Positions 35,501-47,677 are shown, counted from the first letter of the stretch. The stretch: DNA of 64,000 bases from Kingdonia uniflora (GCA_014058105.1 JACGCM010001497.1:620001-684000), one strand, 5' to 3'. Numbers and translations: made by a program. The notes: generated from the letters alone by a model not told the origin.

Positions 35501-38500
35501 CCTGGTCCTCCATCACATTATTTATCACAATTGATTCACTAGCACTTGAACTCGATGTTGCACTTAGGTTTTGGTTATTTCTAGCATAAACCACATACAA
35601 ACTCTAAAGTGTTTTTTCTAATTTCTCAATTATCAAAGCAATTTTGGCATTCTCATACAATCCACATAACCCAAATTCAACATATTCTAATTTGAAACGA
35701 GGATCAAAAACAACAACTAATAGCAATGGGTTAATCTTTTCAATGTCCCAGTACTTATCATATTTTTCAATCATACTCATACTCATAGACATTAAACCAA
35801 GATCAATATGATTTGATAGTTGTTTCAAGCTACTCTTAACATTTACTATCTCATTAAATTAAATGTGAGATGTAACATACTTGGACCTAGAAACTTTGGT
35901 GGTTGTATTGTAGTAAACACCCAAAAACTGTACAAACAATCTAGCTCTATCCCAATCATTTCTCCTCGTAGGCACGCCAACAACACCATCTTTCCCAACA
36001 AAGTGGTCTACATACCTAACATCCTCATCTTGCAATCTCGCAAATGCATCTTCAAACATTACTGCCGCCGCCAACATAATGTATGTGGAGTTCCACCTCG
36101 TTTGTACATCTAAACATACATTTTTCTTACATTCAATTTTAGCTTCTTTCACACAATTTTTCCACTTCAACCATCTAGATGGAGACGACCTCACATATCT
36201 AACCGCTTCACGTACTTGAGCTATTGCCGTGTCATATTGCTTTAGCCTGTCCTTCACAATAAGATTTAAAATATGTGCGGAGCACCTAACATGTATGAAC
36301 TCATGTTCTAAAACTACATCTTTCCAATGTTTCGTCTTCTTCTTCAACCATTCTATTGCCAACTTATTAGAGCTTGCATTATCACATGTGACGGTTAATA
36401 TACTATCTATTTTCCACCATCTTTTCGATTGCCTCACCCTTATGGTTCGGAACCACGCAAAAGTTGAGTATCCTTTTATTCAATCTCCACTCACTATCGA
36501 TATAATGTGCGCTGAGACACATATAGTTTATATTTTGGATGGAGGTCCAAGTATCGGTAGTGACGCAAATTTTGTAGGCTCTTATAATACTACTCAACTT
36601 CTTTTTTCCAAGTATATAGCAATAGCCTCCATAGCTATTGTTACACGTGAAGGAACCTTAAATCTTGGAGAAAGAAGATCACGAAAATTCAGAAAAGCCT
36701 CACCTTCCACAAATCTAAATGGGAGCTCGTCCATAATTATCATTTTAGTAAGAGCTTTCTTACAAGAATCTTGGCTAAATAAGATAGGCACAAAATCTTG
36801 TTCTTGTCCTCCATTCTTTCTTTTAAAGTTAAGAGTTTGTTACTTATCATCGAGTGGTGCTCTACAAGGATTACTAGCACTCTTACACCGATGATATAAA
36901 TGACCTCTTAAGGTAGAAGTACCATTAAAAGATGGATCACTTGCAAACAACAAATTGTAGTAATTACATTTTGCCTTAGGAGGTTTACTATCCTTTACTT
37001 CAGTAAAATGATCCCATACCTCTGATGTAACTTTTCCCTTCCGACTTCGCTTTGTCGATTGCGAAGATTCAATTGGTTGGCTCTGCCTCTCAGTAACATC
37101 GACATCATTCATATTCATTTGTTGCACTTCATCCACAAAAGAACTTGCCATTACTGAGAAAAAGTACAATAATCAATACCTCTGAAAGTTACAACTAAAA
37201 AACAAATAATCCCCAAATCAAATCAGATAATCCCCAAAAAACTAAACACTTAAAATTACAACATGTATTCAGTCTGGCCCATATTCATTTGGAAACATAT
37301 CTTCTTTTTGTTGCTCTACTACTTGACGTACCCCGCTCTTTCGATTTAAATTACAACATGTATTCAGTTTGGCCCATATTCAGACTCTGAAGAACTTTTC
37401 TTTCTTAAGAACACGGATCTAGATAACAGACTTGACGAGTTATCTTGTTCTTTTAGCTATTAATGCCATAGTGTTATGAAGTTATCAGTTTGGTAAATAT
37501 ACAATGTATTTAAGTTAATAGCAATTCATAACTAGTGTAATATGTTATATAACTTAACTACAAGCAGATGAGGTTCTATAGGAGTAAAGGTGGTATTCTC
37601 TGTCTGCTTCAAGTAGAGAGCCTCCTTAATATCCAACAGAAATACTATATGTTATGAGATACTTGAAAGAGACGAACATTCAAAAGCGCTGAAGCTCAAA
37701 ATTAAAGAGTTTAACATAGTATGTTATATAACCTCCACGGTCACCCTGACAAGGGTTTTTTTCAAAGACTCTTTTTCAAGGCTAAGCGTTCCCTAAGAAG
37801 AACATGACTGAATGACTGAATCAAACACAATTTCAGCACTAAACTCCATTTACCGGGTTCTCTCAAGAGTCAAGAGTACTCTCCTGAAACTCCATTTATC
37901 ATCTTAACTTTAATGTTCTGTTCCATCCCATTTCAGGTCGGGTCTAAGCTTAATAAACCCCTCAGTTCTCAGACCCATAAACATCAATTTTAATTTATTC
38001 AGTTCCCACAAAACCCATTTCATCAAAAACGTAATCACACCCTTAAACAATGATTCCAACTAATCAAACTCAGAAAAACCCCAACTTTCTATGAAATCCC
38101 AAAACCCTAAATTTCGGAAATCAACATTAAACCCACACAAATTTCAGCTCTACATGATAACCCTAACTTGCCCAAAACATAAGAACTATAGTAGAAGCAG
38201 AAATGAAAGATTAGGACTTACGGGCTGAAAACTTATCCAAATTGAGGGTTTAAGAAGAGGCCAAATTGAAGCTGCTGAAATGGGGATTACGTCCAACATG
38301 CGGTGGTTAGAACTGCGGTGGTCGGTGAAGCCTTGTGGTCGGTGAAACCTTAATTGGCAACTTGTAGAAGGAAGAAGGAAGAAGAGAATTGTTGGAAATA
38401 ACCAAAACCTTAATTGTGGTAGAGAAACCCTTAATTGGAGTTATTTTTCACTCATCTTGTGGTAAAGAAACCCTAGATTCAGATTTCAGACTTGTGGTAG

Positions 38501-40009
38501 AGAAACCCTAGATTCTCAGAATTATTGGAATGAATTCTCAAAGGTTAGATGATATGAACTATGAAGTAAGACTGAGAGAGATGATTGTGGCGGTAAGGTT
38601 TAGAGAGATCAGGTAAAGGTATGAGATTGACTGAGAGAGAAGAGTAGAGAGAGACTCGAGAGACTGAGAGAGAGAGGGTTGAGTTGAGAAGTAATGAAGT
38701 ATATTATTTATATTATTATTTATTAGGTTAAGTTTACTCCGGTTCGGTTTTGTCAGTTAACCGGGGTAGGTAACCAGAAACTGAACCGGGGCAGTCCGGT
38801 TCCTCACTTTTGGAACCGTAAACCGAACTGGCCCTGTTTAAAACCGGAAAAAATTGTCGGTTCGGCCCGGTTCGGTTTTAAGGTTTCTCTGTACAGACCT
38901 AGTAAATATCTTAAATAACCTTGTTATAAAAGAACACAACTTGGAGCATCACCTCAAAATTGGTAGCACCTCTCCATTATAAAGTACTATGGCACCATAA
39001 AAGTATATTCACAACTTAAAAATGGACATACAAATGGCAACATTGCACAAAATAGACAAAATTAATATACAAAATGGTTTATACAGATCAACAAAATTAA
39101 AGATAGTATGAAGTACGAATCTTAAGATAACACAAACCAACATAGTCTATAATTAGAATCTCCATTTACATATAAGAACGACTATATGGTAACGTAATGA
39201 ATTCTTCCTTATGTGCGAATATGATCTCCTTTACGCATTCATTCTATTTATCCAACAGAAAACTAGTAATACAAACTTGTAGGTACTGTCAATATTACAG
39301 TCCATGAGAAACACCAAACATGTACAACAACAACATAGTTAGTAATGATATTATGGATGCATCCTTGTTCCGATATTTAGTTATCTAATATCTATACTTT
39401 ACTTATATCCACTTTAGATTCACATTTATGTCAGGCATCCAAATTATTCTCAAATGCCGTAAGTTTGTAAAGTAACAAATGACTCATTGCTCGTATTATT
39501 ACTTTAAAACATAAGCGCGATTTAAGCATCATCACACATGCATACATATTTTACTAATCAAAAGATAAGAATGTTCACATGATCTTCAAATCAAGCAATG
39601 CTATAACAATATTCCTCAAAAATAAGCGAATCCTACTACAATTCAGCTAATAAGCAACAACCTTAACTACATCACATTATAGAGAGAAAAAAAAACCCCA
39701 AATCAAGAAATTGAGTTTTGAAAGAAACTCACCCAATTATCGCTCGTTTCGGGATTATTCAACTCTGGGAGTTTCAGACTTGGCAAGAAAAGGGGTTCAT
39801 TTGTATCTGGATGATGATGACTAGGGTTTAGATCTTTAAAAGGAGATGATAAATTTGTTGGGAGACTGGTGGTTGGAGGTTCGTTGAGTGTGAGATTTTG
39901 ACCGTTGGATGAATTTTTTGGGGTTGCGAATCACGTCTTTTGGCTTCGTTTTCTTCAAATCAACTTCAATTTAATAGCATAGATTGAATTAGAGAGAGAG
40001 AGAGTGTGA

Positions 40010-40047
<38 letters not shown>

Positions 40048-43000
40048 AAATCTCAGTATAAAGAGGCTTGATGTGGTGCTGAAAAAAAAAAAAAAAAAGC
40101 TTCTCTTGCTGAAAAAATAAGGCTGATTTTTTTTTTCAGCAGCAAAAAGAACACTAAACCGAGTGCTGATTTTTTTTTCAGCAGTGTAACACACCACCTA
40201 GCTCTTCCATTTCTTCACTTAGGAGGAATGATCCTAAATGAGTGAGTGGCATCAACACCAGGACGTATTTTCTTAACTGGCTTGTAAGAGATGGAGAATA
40301 CAGCCAGATATTATCTGATCAAGTTTCGGAGGTGAGTCCTAAGTAGTTCTGGCTTCTCTCGAGCTGAAGCATCCTTTTTTCGTTTGGCCAGTTTCTTAAT
40401 TGATGCCATCTGCTTCCTCTTCAAACTCATCTGGAACCTTCAGCAAGGCCTAGCAGGGAAGAGCTTAACAAGCTCATTAGCAGATATGTCAAGGTGAGCA
40501 GCAAGTCAGACCTTGAAGCTAAACGTCCTAAACGTTCTCCTCCTGGGTTGCCATGTGAGGACACGAGTTTTAACATTCACTATTGTGGAGTTCGAATATT
40601 GAGGATGAAAAAACCTAATAGCTTAGATCACTGAAGATGTTTACACCAAAGTGCAACCCATAATTTGATTTAAGGATGCATGAATAAGAGTTGATTTTAA
40701 TCAATGTCTCTATGCATTTACCCTATAACAGTCTTGCACTTCATTGAGTTAGCCTCTTATTCTCGGAGATCGCTGATAGAGTGTTTTTGCTTCACGGCTT
40801 TAAATTTTATGCAACTACAAGATTCCATGTCTTTAAAAAATTACCCCAGGCACCATGTACGTTGAAGAAAAGTGACAGTTAACCAAATGAATCTTATTAT
40901 TTTCAATTCGTTTCTAACCATTAATTTGCACATACCAGGATAAGAAGAAAAAATCAATAGAGTTTACGGTATATAAAGAATATGGTACACATTAAAAATC
41001 AATAGAGAAAAACAATTGGGCAAAATTCCCTAGGGAAATTTGTATATAAAGAATATGGTATAGCGACACATTAAAAATTAGAGATGAGGTACTTAGTTTA
41101 GTAAGTAGATTCTTACTGATGAATTCTTCACCACTAAAAGAATATGCGATCAGCTATTAGCATTAAAATTCATAATACAGACGCATATTATCTATATATA
41201 GTTAATGCTTATGCACTTGAAGTATAATTAGGATAAGTATCAAGAGGCAACATTCGGCAAGGACTGGATGATCTAGTTCAAAGATTCCCCAATAGAGACA
41301 TTATTGGGAGAGCTAATGGCAATGTAGATGAAGAGTGGAATGTATGAGGTGGTAGCATGGTGCATGGATTTGTATGCAGGGAGTTGAATTCCTTGAATTT
41401 GCAACAGCCTCTCAGTTGCATAGGAATGATACTAATAAATGGTTGATCCTTCACAAGAGAGTAAGCTCTCGATATGTAATGTTTTCCTGCCAGAGAGTTT
41501 GGTCTCTCTCCCCAACCTCAAGGATTCCTTGTTGAAGCATTTTCTTTTCCTTTATTATTTACCATATCAGATAATTATGAGTTAATGTATTCAAGATAAG
41601 ATGAATTTTGATTCATACTGATAGATGTCTTAGAATCTTAGTTTCCTGCTAAAGACAAATAACTGGAATATGACGACGTTGGCTTCCATCATGGCAACTT
41701 AGGTTAATTCCATCTCCATCCATATAAAGAATATAGGAGGATAATGGTGGAGTGTGTGAAAGATGTGTTCTAGGTGGAATCATTTCCGAAGGCATTCCGA
41801 ACCTGATCTTAAGTAATCCGAATACCTTCCAAAGCTTCCGTCCAAAGTGTCTTTTTGAGGAAGAAGCTGGAGTTAGGTAGATCCCCTGCATTTATTTTGT
41901 GAAATTTACATCCTAAGATATAGCATGCTATATGTATTTGTTATATACAATTTACAAGGGAATATCTAGTAGTCTTCAGAAATCTCAAGGAGAAGATAAT
42001 GTAGTCAGCTGGCTTATTTCCTTACCTCGGTTTACAGAAGCTAGAGAAACTCTCAAGACCATTGATAATTCTTCTTGCATCTCCGAGCTTTACAAATCCT
42101 GCCCAATGGGGATTATACTTCTTTAGAATAACCTGTACTGCATAAGGGACATGATAAGCTCTTGAAGCCTATTTTTTCTGCAATACGTTCAGCTTTGAGT
42201 TCTAATAGTCCAATTTTAGCATCTTGAATACAAATTCTATTGAAGACCATGATTGGGAACCCATTGGGGAGTGCCTTAAAATTCCACTTAAGGCTTTTCT
42301 TTGTTCTGATAGACATCCATCCATCCACATTTATAGCAACCTGTTCCTCCCAATGCTATTTCCATTTGATCCACTGCATAATTTGTGGCTGTTTAATTAA
42401 AGAATTCGGCCCCCAGTATCTAATGTGGTTGTGATTATTTGGTCCGTACCAGAATTTAAAGTGTTTATTGCAGAGTTCACAGGGGCTTAAAACTTAAAAG
42501 TACATCATCTGCAAATGGTAAATAGGAGATGTTTCATTCTTTGCAGCTAGGGAGAACATTGATCTTGCTCCTCATGGCTGCTCTTTTGAGTAGATCGGAT
42601 GAGGGTTGCATATCTATAAAAAATAGAGAAGGAGATGAAGGATTTTTATTTTGTAAGGCAAGGAGATGAAGGACTCCCTTGCCAAAGACCCTTGTTTCTT
42701 TTGAAAAACCTTGAATTCTCCGATTGATGTCAATTTTAAATGTAGATGATGTAATGCATGCTGGGGGGATCCAACCAACAAATTCATTAGGGAACCCCTG
42801 TTTCTCAGAACCTGAAGTAGGAATTGCTATTTATCTGAGTCAAAGGCTTTGTGAATTTCAATAATCAACATTATCTTGTTACCTCCATTATGCCTATCAA
42901 ACCCCCTAGCCAACTCATAAGCTAATAGGAATCGTGATTATTATCTTGAATCAGTCTGCCCTTCTGTCCAAGGTTGACTTCATTTTTTTTTTCCCAGAAT

Positions 43001-45489
43001 AAGAAGGGTTGATTCCTTTGCTTAGACAAAATTTTCAAAGGAGTTCTTCAAATCGACATTATCTGTAAACTTAACTTCATAGTGATCACCTTTTACTCTG
43101 TCTAAAACGGATGGTAAATCCACTGGCTTTTATTTACTTACCTTTTGGTTTACTTTTAAATTCTTAAATAGGGGGGGTTGAGAACGCTTGTGGCCTTGGA
43201 ACTTATCCATGCTCACCATGGCAAGATGATGTGGCAGTTCTTCCGTTCGCTTCATATTGGGCGGTATGGCACCGTGGCGAAGTGAAAGAAAATTCTGATG
43301 GAAACACTTTTATCTCTATTAAATACTTAATAATTTGGTGGTGCAAAGTGTAAGGACATGAGGGGAGTGTTCTTTGTATTGCGGCTAGGCTAAAATATTT
43401 GATTATGAGCATATCCTGATTGTATTGGTATTCGCAGGGCCACTTTTCATTCTTTTGTTCTTTTTTATTGTGTGCTTAGCCTATTCCTTCTTTGAAATTG
43501 GTGAGTACATTTGAAGAAATACAAAAAGATGACTTGAAAAAGTGGAAGGGTAGGGTAGAAATTAATGTACTCTTAGATGGTTTTAAATCTTAATGGTACC
43601 TACCAATATGGACTGCTAGTTTTTCCTGCATATATAATTTGTTTTCCTTCTCTGGTGATTCGTGACCCACGCTTTGAATCTCTGTGTGGCACTCTCGATA
43701 CAGATGGGTAATACTCTATTTCACTCAAGTGTTTGTTACTAGTATGATATAACAGTGTTATCTTTTGCCAGTAAAAGCTACTCTTTTATTGATAGAAAGG
43801 ATGAATAATGTTTTTCAAGATAGGAAGTGTATATAACTTCTATAAAAGTGCAGAGAGAAGAAAATAACTGATTATTACTAAAACAAATTGGCCTATAAAT
43901 TATCGCCATTTAGATTAAGCTTGAACACTTTCGTTTGGGAGAGATCTAATTCATTTGATTGATTCGTATTATAATGTCCCCACTTAATTTAAATACGAGA
44001 ATAACTCCTCTGGTGATACTCAATTGTTTGTCTATCAAATTATCACACATAAAACAGTTATATCCGTTAAATGTTAGAAATTTCACTATAAACAGCAAAT
44101 GAACCTACCATTTCTTCCGTTTTTTCTTTTGTTGATATAAAGAAGAAATTGGCTATAAAGAAATAAAAAGCAGACAAAACACCAACACCAACACCAATTA
44201 GAAAAACTAAACACAGATTGCAAACAAACTTAAGAAGACTTGATACCCTTCCATAATATGGATATTATGTGTGGACTGCATAAAAAGCGTCGAAGCACAA
44301 GTCTTCTAAGAAAAATTAATTGGCATTGATAAGTTGGATTCAGGACTTCTATTGGTGATCTCACCAGAATCTGTCTTCTCCTTTCTTGATGAAAGTAACC
44401 TTAAAGGTCTGTATGTTCCAAGAGTTCACACCATCTTAATTCTTGAAAAAGGAAAAGAATTGCTAGTGAGTCGCAGACCTCTGGTCAACTCAGTCAATAA
44501 GTGGATTATTCTTTTAGCACTGAGATAGTAACGTGCAGAGAAAGCTCAAACATTTCATAATTCTGATGTAAGTAATTTTTTTAAGTGAGTCCTTAACTTC
44601 CTTTGAAGTGTACTTATATGTGTAATTTGAACCACTTGATTTATAGGTTCAGGAAAAGATATAGTATCATCTACGAGACTAATCTTAATGTTGAGAAGCA
44701 GGTAAGTTATATTAGAATTCATCGATGGAGCCTTATGGCAAATCTTTCGTCTTGTAAACATTATATTTTCTTCCATTTTTATTATAAAAAAAAGCTGAAG
44801 TGTATTAACTTTGGGCTTTCTAGAAACTGAAGAGGATGATAAAAAAGAAACAAGTGACCCGGAGGTCGTTACTGACTTGGAGAATTATCTTTCATCCATT
44901 GTAAGTATCATGGATCCTTTCTCTTAAAAATGATCGGCTTTCATATTTTTCTTTATATGAGATAATTATTATATTTATCTATGTTTATTCAGGAGAAACA
45001 ATTAAGTGTAGTAGCGTCAGCGAAACTATCTCAAACAGCCATCCTCTCTGAGCATAAAAAGAAAGAGAGAGAAGCTGAAAAAGAAGGGAAACGCCTATAT
45101 TATCTCAAACAATGTATGCTCTCTCTCTCTGGTGTCTGTGTGTGTGTAGAATATCTCACTATGACTAATGGGGTTATGTTTTTGCAGCGAAAATATGGGA
45201 AAAGAAGCTTATTGAGAAATATCACAAACTCAAGGTATGAATACGTAAGAAGGAACTTTGCAAAAAGAGAAATACGGGTTTTGTCTTAGACATGAATTTT
45301 ATTTATTTATTTATTGGAAGGCAAGCAGGGGGACTAAACCCCATAAATTTTGTTGTATAGTCATTTATATCCTTGTCTTTCTTGCAGGCAGCTGGTAAAC
45401 TTGAATCCTTCATTGATAAAAAGAGAAAGAAAAATGCCTCCAAGGACCACCGTTACGTACCATACCGATGTGTGGACAAAGATGAATGA
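32543..45489 (+). CDS. RRP36: RRP36-like pre-rRNA processing protein (possibly broken)
   Basis: RRP36 acts in the nucleolus in early cleavage of pre-18S rRNA. Nine coding exons are visible: 32543-32632, 32721-32848, 32931-32997, 43656-43708, 44647-44701, 44824-44900, 44993-45113, 45188-45234, 45388-45489. They encode an acidic N-terminus, [121 protein letters not shown] and [27 protein letters not shown], in the order known for the family. Phases agree across the other junctions. Two faults: the base pair before exon 4 is TG instead of AG, and exon 6 has two extra bases in an A-rich run. Intron 3 is 10.66 kb and full of insertions. Confidence 0.85.
34227..34600. repeat. AACAAAATGGAC repeats in the hAT subterminal region
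   Basis: The word AACAAAATGGA with C or T next occurs about six times, at irregular spacing, together with CCCAGAGACT and CATAATA repeats. Short subterminal repeats are often binding sites of hAT transposase; here that is inference. Confidence 0.55.
35084..37151 (-). pseudogene. hAT transposase (BED zinc finger, dimerisation domain), decayed
   Basis: The enzyme would excise and insert hAT elements. From ATG at 37151: BED-type finger [20 protein letters not shown] with a later H-x5-C pair; a first catalytic region [13 protein letters not shown]; a second CDNASSNK; the conserved [44 protein letters not shown]; and the C-terminal hAT dimerisation region [20 protein letters not shown] with [10 protein letters not shown]. 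This order is that of plant RICESLEEPER-like/Tag1-related proteins. Stops and frameshifts occur near 36840, 36600, 36400, 35860 and 35600, and an Asn codon region after CNY seems altered from the usual C-x2-C (CNYYN). It is therefore inactive. Confidence 0.92.
40006..40050. repeat. GTGAGA microsatellite
   Basis: GAGAGTGAGAGTGAGAGTGA in tandem, seven to eight hexamer units, preceded by a GA run from 39991. Low-complexity, no other signal. Confidence 0.9.
40215..40554 (-). pseudogene. RPS15 (uS19) processed pseudogene
   Basis: Minus strand from ATG at 40554 reads MATQEENV, then TFRTFSFKV, a stop, [20 protein letters not shown], a stop, [33 protein letters not shown], and after a deletion [20 protein letters not shown] and [11 protein letters not shown] before TGA. 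This is 40S ribosomal protein S15 without introns. About 30 codons around the IIVPEMIG-to-IKPEM part are missing, and there are three stops. Lack of introns suggests a reverse-transcribed copy; no clean poly(A) tail remains. It lies in the RRP36 intron in the opposite orientation. Confidence 0.88.
41255..41520 (+). pseudogene. LINE endonuclease-domain fragment
   Basis: Plus-strand text [26 protein letters not shown], then [20 protein letters not shown] resembles the exonuclease/endonuclease/phosphatase domain of plant craffish-type LINEs (xGDxNGHVG...YExVHGGxGFGxRNxxGxxLLDFA). It is heavily mutated with stops. Confidence 0.5.
42100..43010 (-). pseudogene. LINE reverse transcriptase relic
   Basis: Minus strand includes [20 protein letters not shown] and LPFADDVLL, the latter a clear form of the FADD catalytic box of LINE reverse transcriptases, then GPNHH-like and [10 protein letters not shown] text. 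Many stops. Opposite in strand to the nearby endonuclease fragment, so either an inversion or two insertions. Confidence 0.6.
43010..43640. other. End of intron 3, no gene seen
   Basis: AT-rich DNA with no recognised coding or repeat motif up to exon 4. Confidence 0.4.
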
Positions 45490-46064
45490 GTGCAAAAAGC
45501 ACTTTGCGAGAATTTTGATATTTAAGATTTGTGTTAAAACGTATTTCTTTTGCTTTACCGAAGCATGTTTTCTTATTCTGTATCAGTGTATCCAACCAAG
45601 TCTGTAATCAGCTTCATCAAGTTTTTTTTTCATTATTACAAAGTTTAGTAAGATATTCTTCCTAAGTGCTGTTTTTTTCAATCTTAAAAGTTTTGATAGC
45701 TATTGGCATTTATAAATTTTGTGTCGCTAATTTTCTCTTAGCTTATTTATGTTGATATATGTACCAAATTATAATTTATTTCGGTTGAGACTGTAAAAAA
45801 AATATGGCCATAAACTTGGTTAGCCTCAAAACTCTGCATACATTATTGGGAAAACAAAATTATTTCCTTGCATTTGTTTTTTATAATTTCGATCTAAGAC
45901 CACATTTTTTGGTCTTAAGCAGGAGGAGCAAAAAAATTGTGAAAATACATAATTTCACGGCTTAAAAGCCCCACTATATGTCAAAACTATCAACAATTCT
46001 AGTGCTGATACTCTAATAAAACCGAAATATTGCGAAACATTACGCGAAATAAAAATCATACATA
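45490..46064. other. Intergenic region between RRP36 and RPL12
   Basis: Contains the presumed RRP36 3' UTR and the RPL12 promoter. T-rich, with no further coding signal. The two genes point the same way, about 0.6 kb apart. Confidence 0.5.
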
Positions 46065-46073
46065 AAACCCTAA
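46065..46073 (+). promoter_or_regulatory. Telo-box of the RPL12 promoter
   Basis: AAACCCTAA lies at 46065-46073, close to the presumed transcription start. Telo-boxes are frequent in plant ribosomal-protein and other translation genes, where they favour expression in dividing cells. Further ACCCTAA words occur at about 46142 and 46168. Confidence 0.65.
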
Positions 46074-46153
46074 CATTATAAGTTTCCCAAACTCGATACA
46101 TTTTCGACTCTCTCGCGGCGCTCGATTCATTTCTCATCTGTAACCCTAATCAG

Positions 46154-46914
46154 GTATCCATCTTCTAACCCTAATTTTGTCATTTGATTCCATTTTTTAT
46201 CTGCTCGTAGTCATAGTAAGAACTCATCTGTAGGTAAACCCTAGTTTATTTCATGTTATAGATCTGTTATGGTACTCTTTTTAGTCTAATTTGATGATTT
46301 TGATTCTTAGTTGGGTTTTTCTTTGTTCTTCATGGGAAACTGCTTTGTTCTTCATGAGAAACTCTATAAACTAGAAATCAAACAACTTGATTTTGGTTCT
46401 TATATGTTAATTTGAGAGTTAAAAGTTTGATATTTTTGGTTCCAGTGATGGGGTTTGTCTTAATGTTTCAAATGATGAAATCAAGCTTAAATTTATGAAA
46501 ATCATTGATATTTTGAATTGGGTTTGATTCTTATACTGAGCTCAGCGGGTGCGATGCGTGTTGGGGTCTAAACCAACTGCCAGTTTGGAGTGTGCAGTCT
46601 GATTGATTGTGTTGTTTCTTCATTGATTATTGATTAGTTGATTACTGTTGTTTGCTTCATAGATTAAAATCACAGTAGGAACACAGATGAATCTATATTA
46701 TGTTTGTGTTTTGTTGCTTTTTCCTCCAACAATGCCTATGAGAATTGCAATTGTTTTACGTATTGTGTTTATTGGATACCCTGTATCTACAAATGTGAAA
46801 AGGCTTTTTTCCTATAATGTTGAGAAAACTCTTGAGGGTAGCTGTGTTCTAATAATAGTCACGCATTTGTCTCCCATAAAAGAACTAAGTAGTGTGGGGA
46901 TTAACTATTTGCAG
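46154..46914 (+). other. 5'-UTR intron of RPL12
   Basis: The leader ACCCTAATCAG is followed by a GTATCC donor at 46154, and TTTGCAG ends at 46914, six bases before the ATG. The 761-bp T-rich interval is non-coding. A leader intron just before the start codon is common for plant ribosomal-protein genes. Confidence 0.75.
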
Positions 46915-46919
46915 AAACA

Positions 46920-47420
46920 ATGCCACCTAAGTTTGATCCGTCTCAGACTGTGGAGGTGTACGTCCGAGTCACTGGAGGTGAGGTTGGAGCTGCCAGTTCT
47001 CTTGCTCCTAAGATTGGTCCCCTTGGTCTATCTCCAAAGAAGATTGGAGAAGACATTGCGAAAGAGACTGCTAAGGACTGGAAGGGTCTCCGTGTGACTG
47101 TCAAGCTTACTGTTCAGAACCGTCAAGCTAAGGTTGCTGTCGTCCCTTCAGCAGCAGCTCTGGTCATCAAGTCTCTAAAGGAGCCAGAGAGAGATCGCAA
47201 GAAGGTAAAAAACATCAAGCATACTGGCAATATTTCTCTTGATGATGTGATCGAGATTGCTAAGATCATGAAGCCCCGATCTATTGCCAAGGATTTGTCA
47301 GGAACCATCAAGGAGATCCTAGGAACCTGTGTGTCTGTTGGGTGTACTGTGGACGGGAAAAATCCAAAGGATCTCCAGCAGGAGATCACCGATGGGGATG
47401 TAGAAGTCCCACTAGAGTGA
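46920..47420 (+). CDS. RPL12: 60S ribosomal protein L12 (uL11)
   Basis: uL11 forms, with 28S rRNA and the P-stalk, the GTPase-associated centre of the large ribosomal subunit. The single coding exon of 166 codons plus TGA is intact. It begins [20 protein letters not shown], has [20 protein letters not shown] (the proline-rich N-terminal domain that contacts stalk and factors), a beta-rich centre and the C-terminal rRNA-binding domain with [27 protein letters not shown] and a GDVEVPLE tail. Length and ends equal those of other plant L12 proteins. The start is preceded by AAACA and a leader intron. The surrounding repeats have not damaged it; a copia LTR begins about 260 bp after its stop. It is the one clearly functional gene in the window. 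Confidence 0.98.
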   Translation: MPPKFDPSQTVEVYVRVTGGEVGAASSLAPKIGPLGLSPKKIGEDIAKETAKDWKGLRVTVKLTVQNRQAKVAVVPSAAALVIKSLKEPERDRKKVKNIKHTGNISLDDVIEIAKIMKPRSIAKDLSGTIKEILGTCVSVGCTVDGKNPKDLQQEITDGDVEVPLE

Positions 47421-47677
47421 AGAGGGTATTGTTTTTGATTACTACATTGCGAACTTTCTAGTTTTCCTGTAGTGGTGTAATTTTTGTTTCAGTACTTAAA
47501 TTACACTAGACTTGAGGATCAGATTGGAAGAAATTTTGAGCCGTAAGTTTGCTTATATCTTATTTATCTTTGTTTGCTATCTTCAATTTGGAGGAGTTTC
47601 TTACTTTTTACAACCATGATTTATATTTTTATTAATCATTCAAGCATAATGCATGCGCATGTGTTTAAATAGTACCC

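Larger units (their letters stand above)
34040..38901 (-). mobile_element. hAT element with transposase, inside RRP36 intron 3
   Basis: The left end TAGCGCTGTACACGG and the right end read inward TAGGTCTGTACAGAG are an imperfect terminal repeat. The 8-bp target duplication GTAAATAT is perfect at 34032-34039 and 38902-38909. CCGGTTCGGTTTT-like subterminal motifs fill both ends (34055-34205 and 38735-38880). A minus-strand hAT transposase relic occupies 35084-37151. The element is 4862 bp. Perfect duplication fixes the ends; stops in the gene show it is no longer autonomous. Confidence 0.95.
32998..43655. other. Giant third intron of RRP36
   Basis: The intron begins with GTATTG after exon 3 and ends before VIRDPRF. 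It contains a hAT element, a processed RPS15 pseudogene and LINE relics, described separately. The parts 33000-34030 and 38910-40000 are AT-rich and show no gene; 33829-34030 has GTGCTGAATG repeats typical of a small hAT-type element. Confidence 0.8.

Noticed and set aside
33829..40198. A larger hAT-type element with TAGGGTGGTG and CACCACCTA ends around the hAT in RRP36 intron 3
   Set aside because: The ends are similar but the flanking 8-bp words (TAGAACAT and GCTCTTCC) do not match, and the right end abuts the RPS15 copy; it may be several small elements.
46460..46610. Possible box C/D snoRNA in the RPL12 leader intron (ATGATGA and later CTGA)
   Set aside because: No [13 protein letters not shown] terminal stem and no clear D'/C' pair or rRNA-guiding stretch could be seen; the two words are short enough to occur by chance.
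46687..47097. Open frame of 136 codons overlapping the start of RPL12
   Set aside because: It is a shifted-frame shadow that runs through the leader intron into RPL12; the 166-codon L12 frame explains the sequence.
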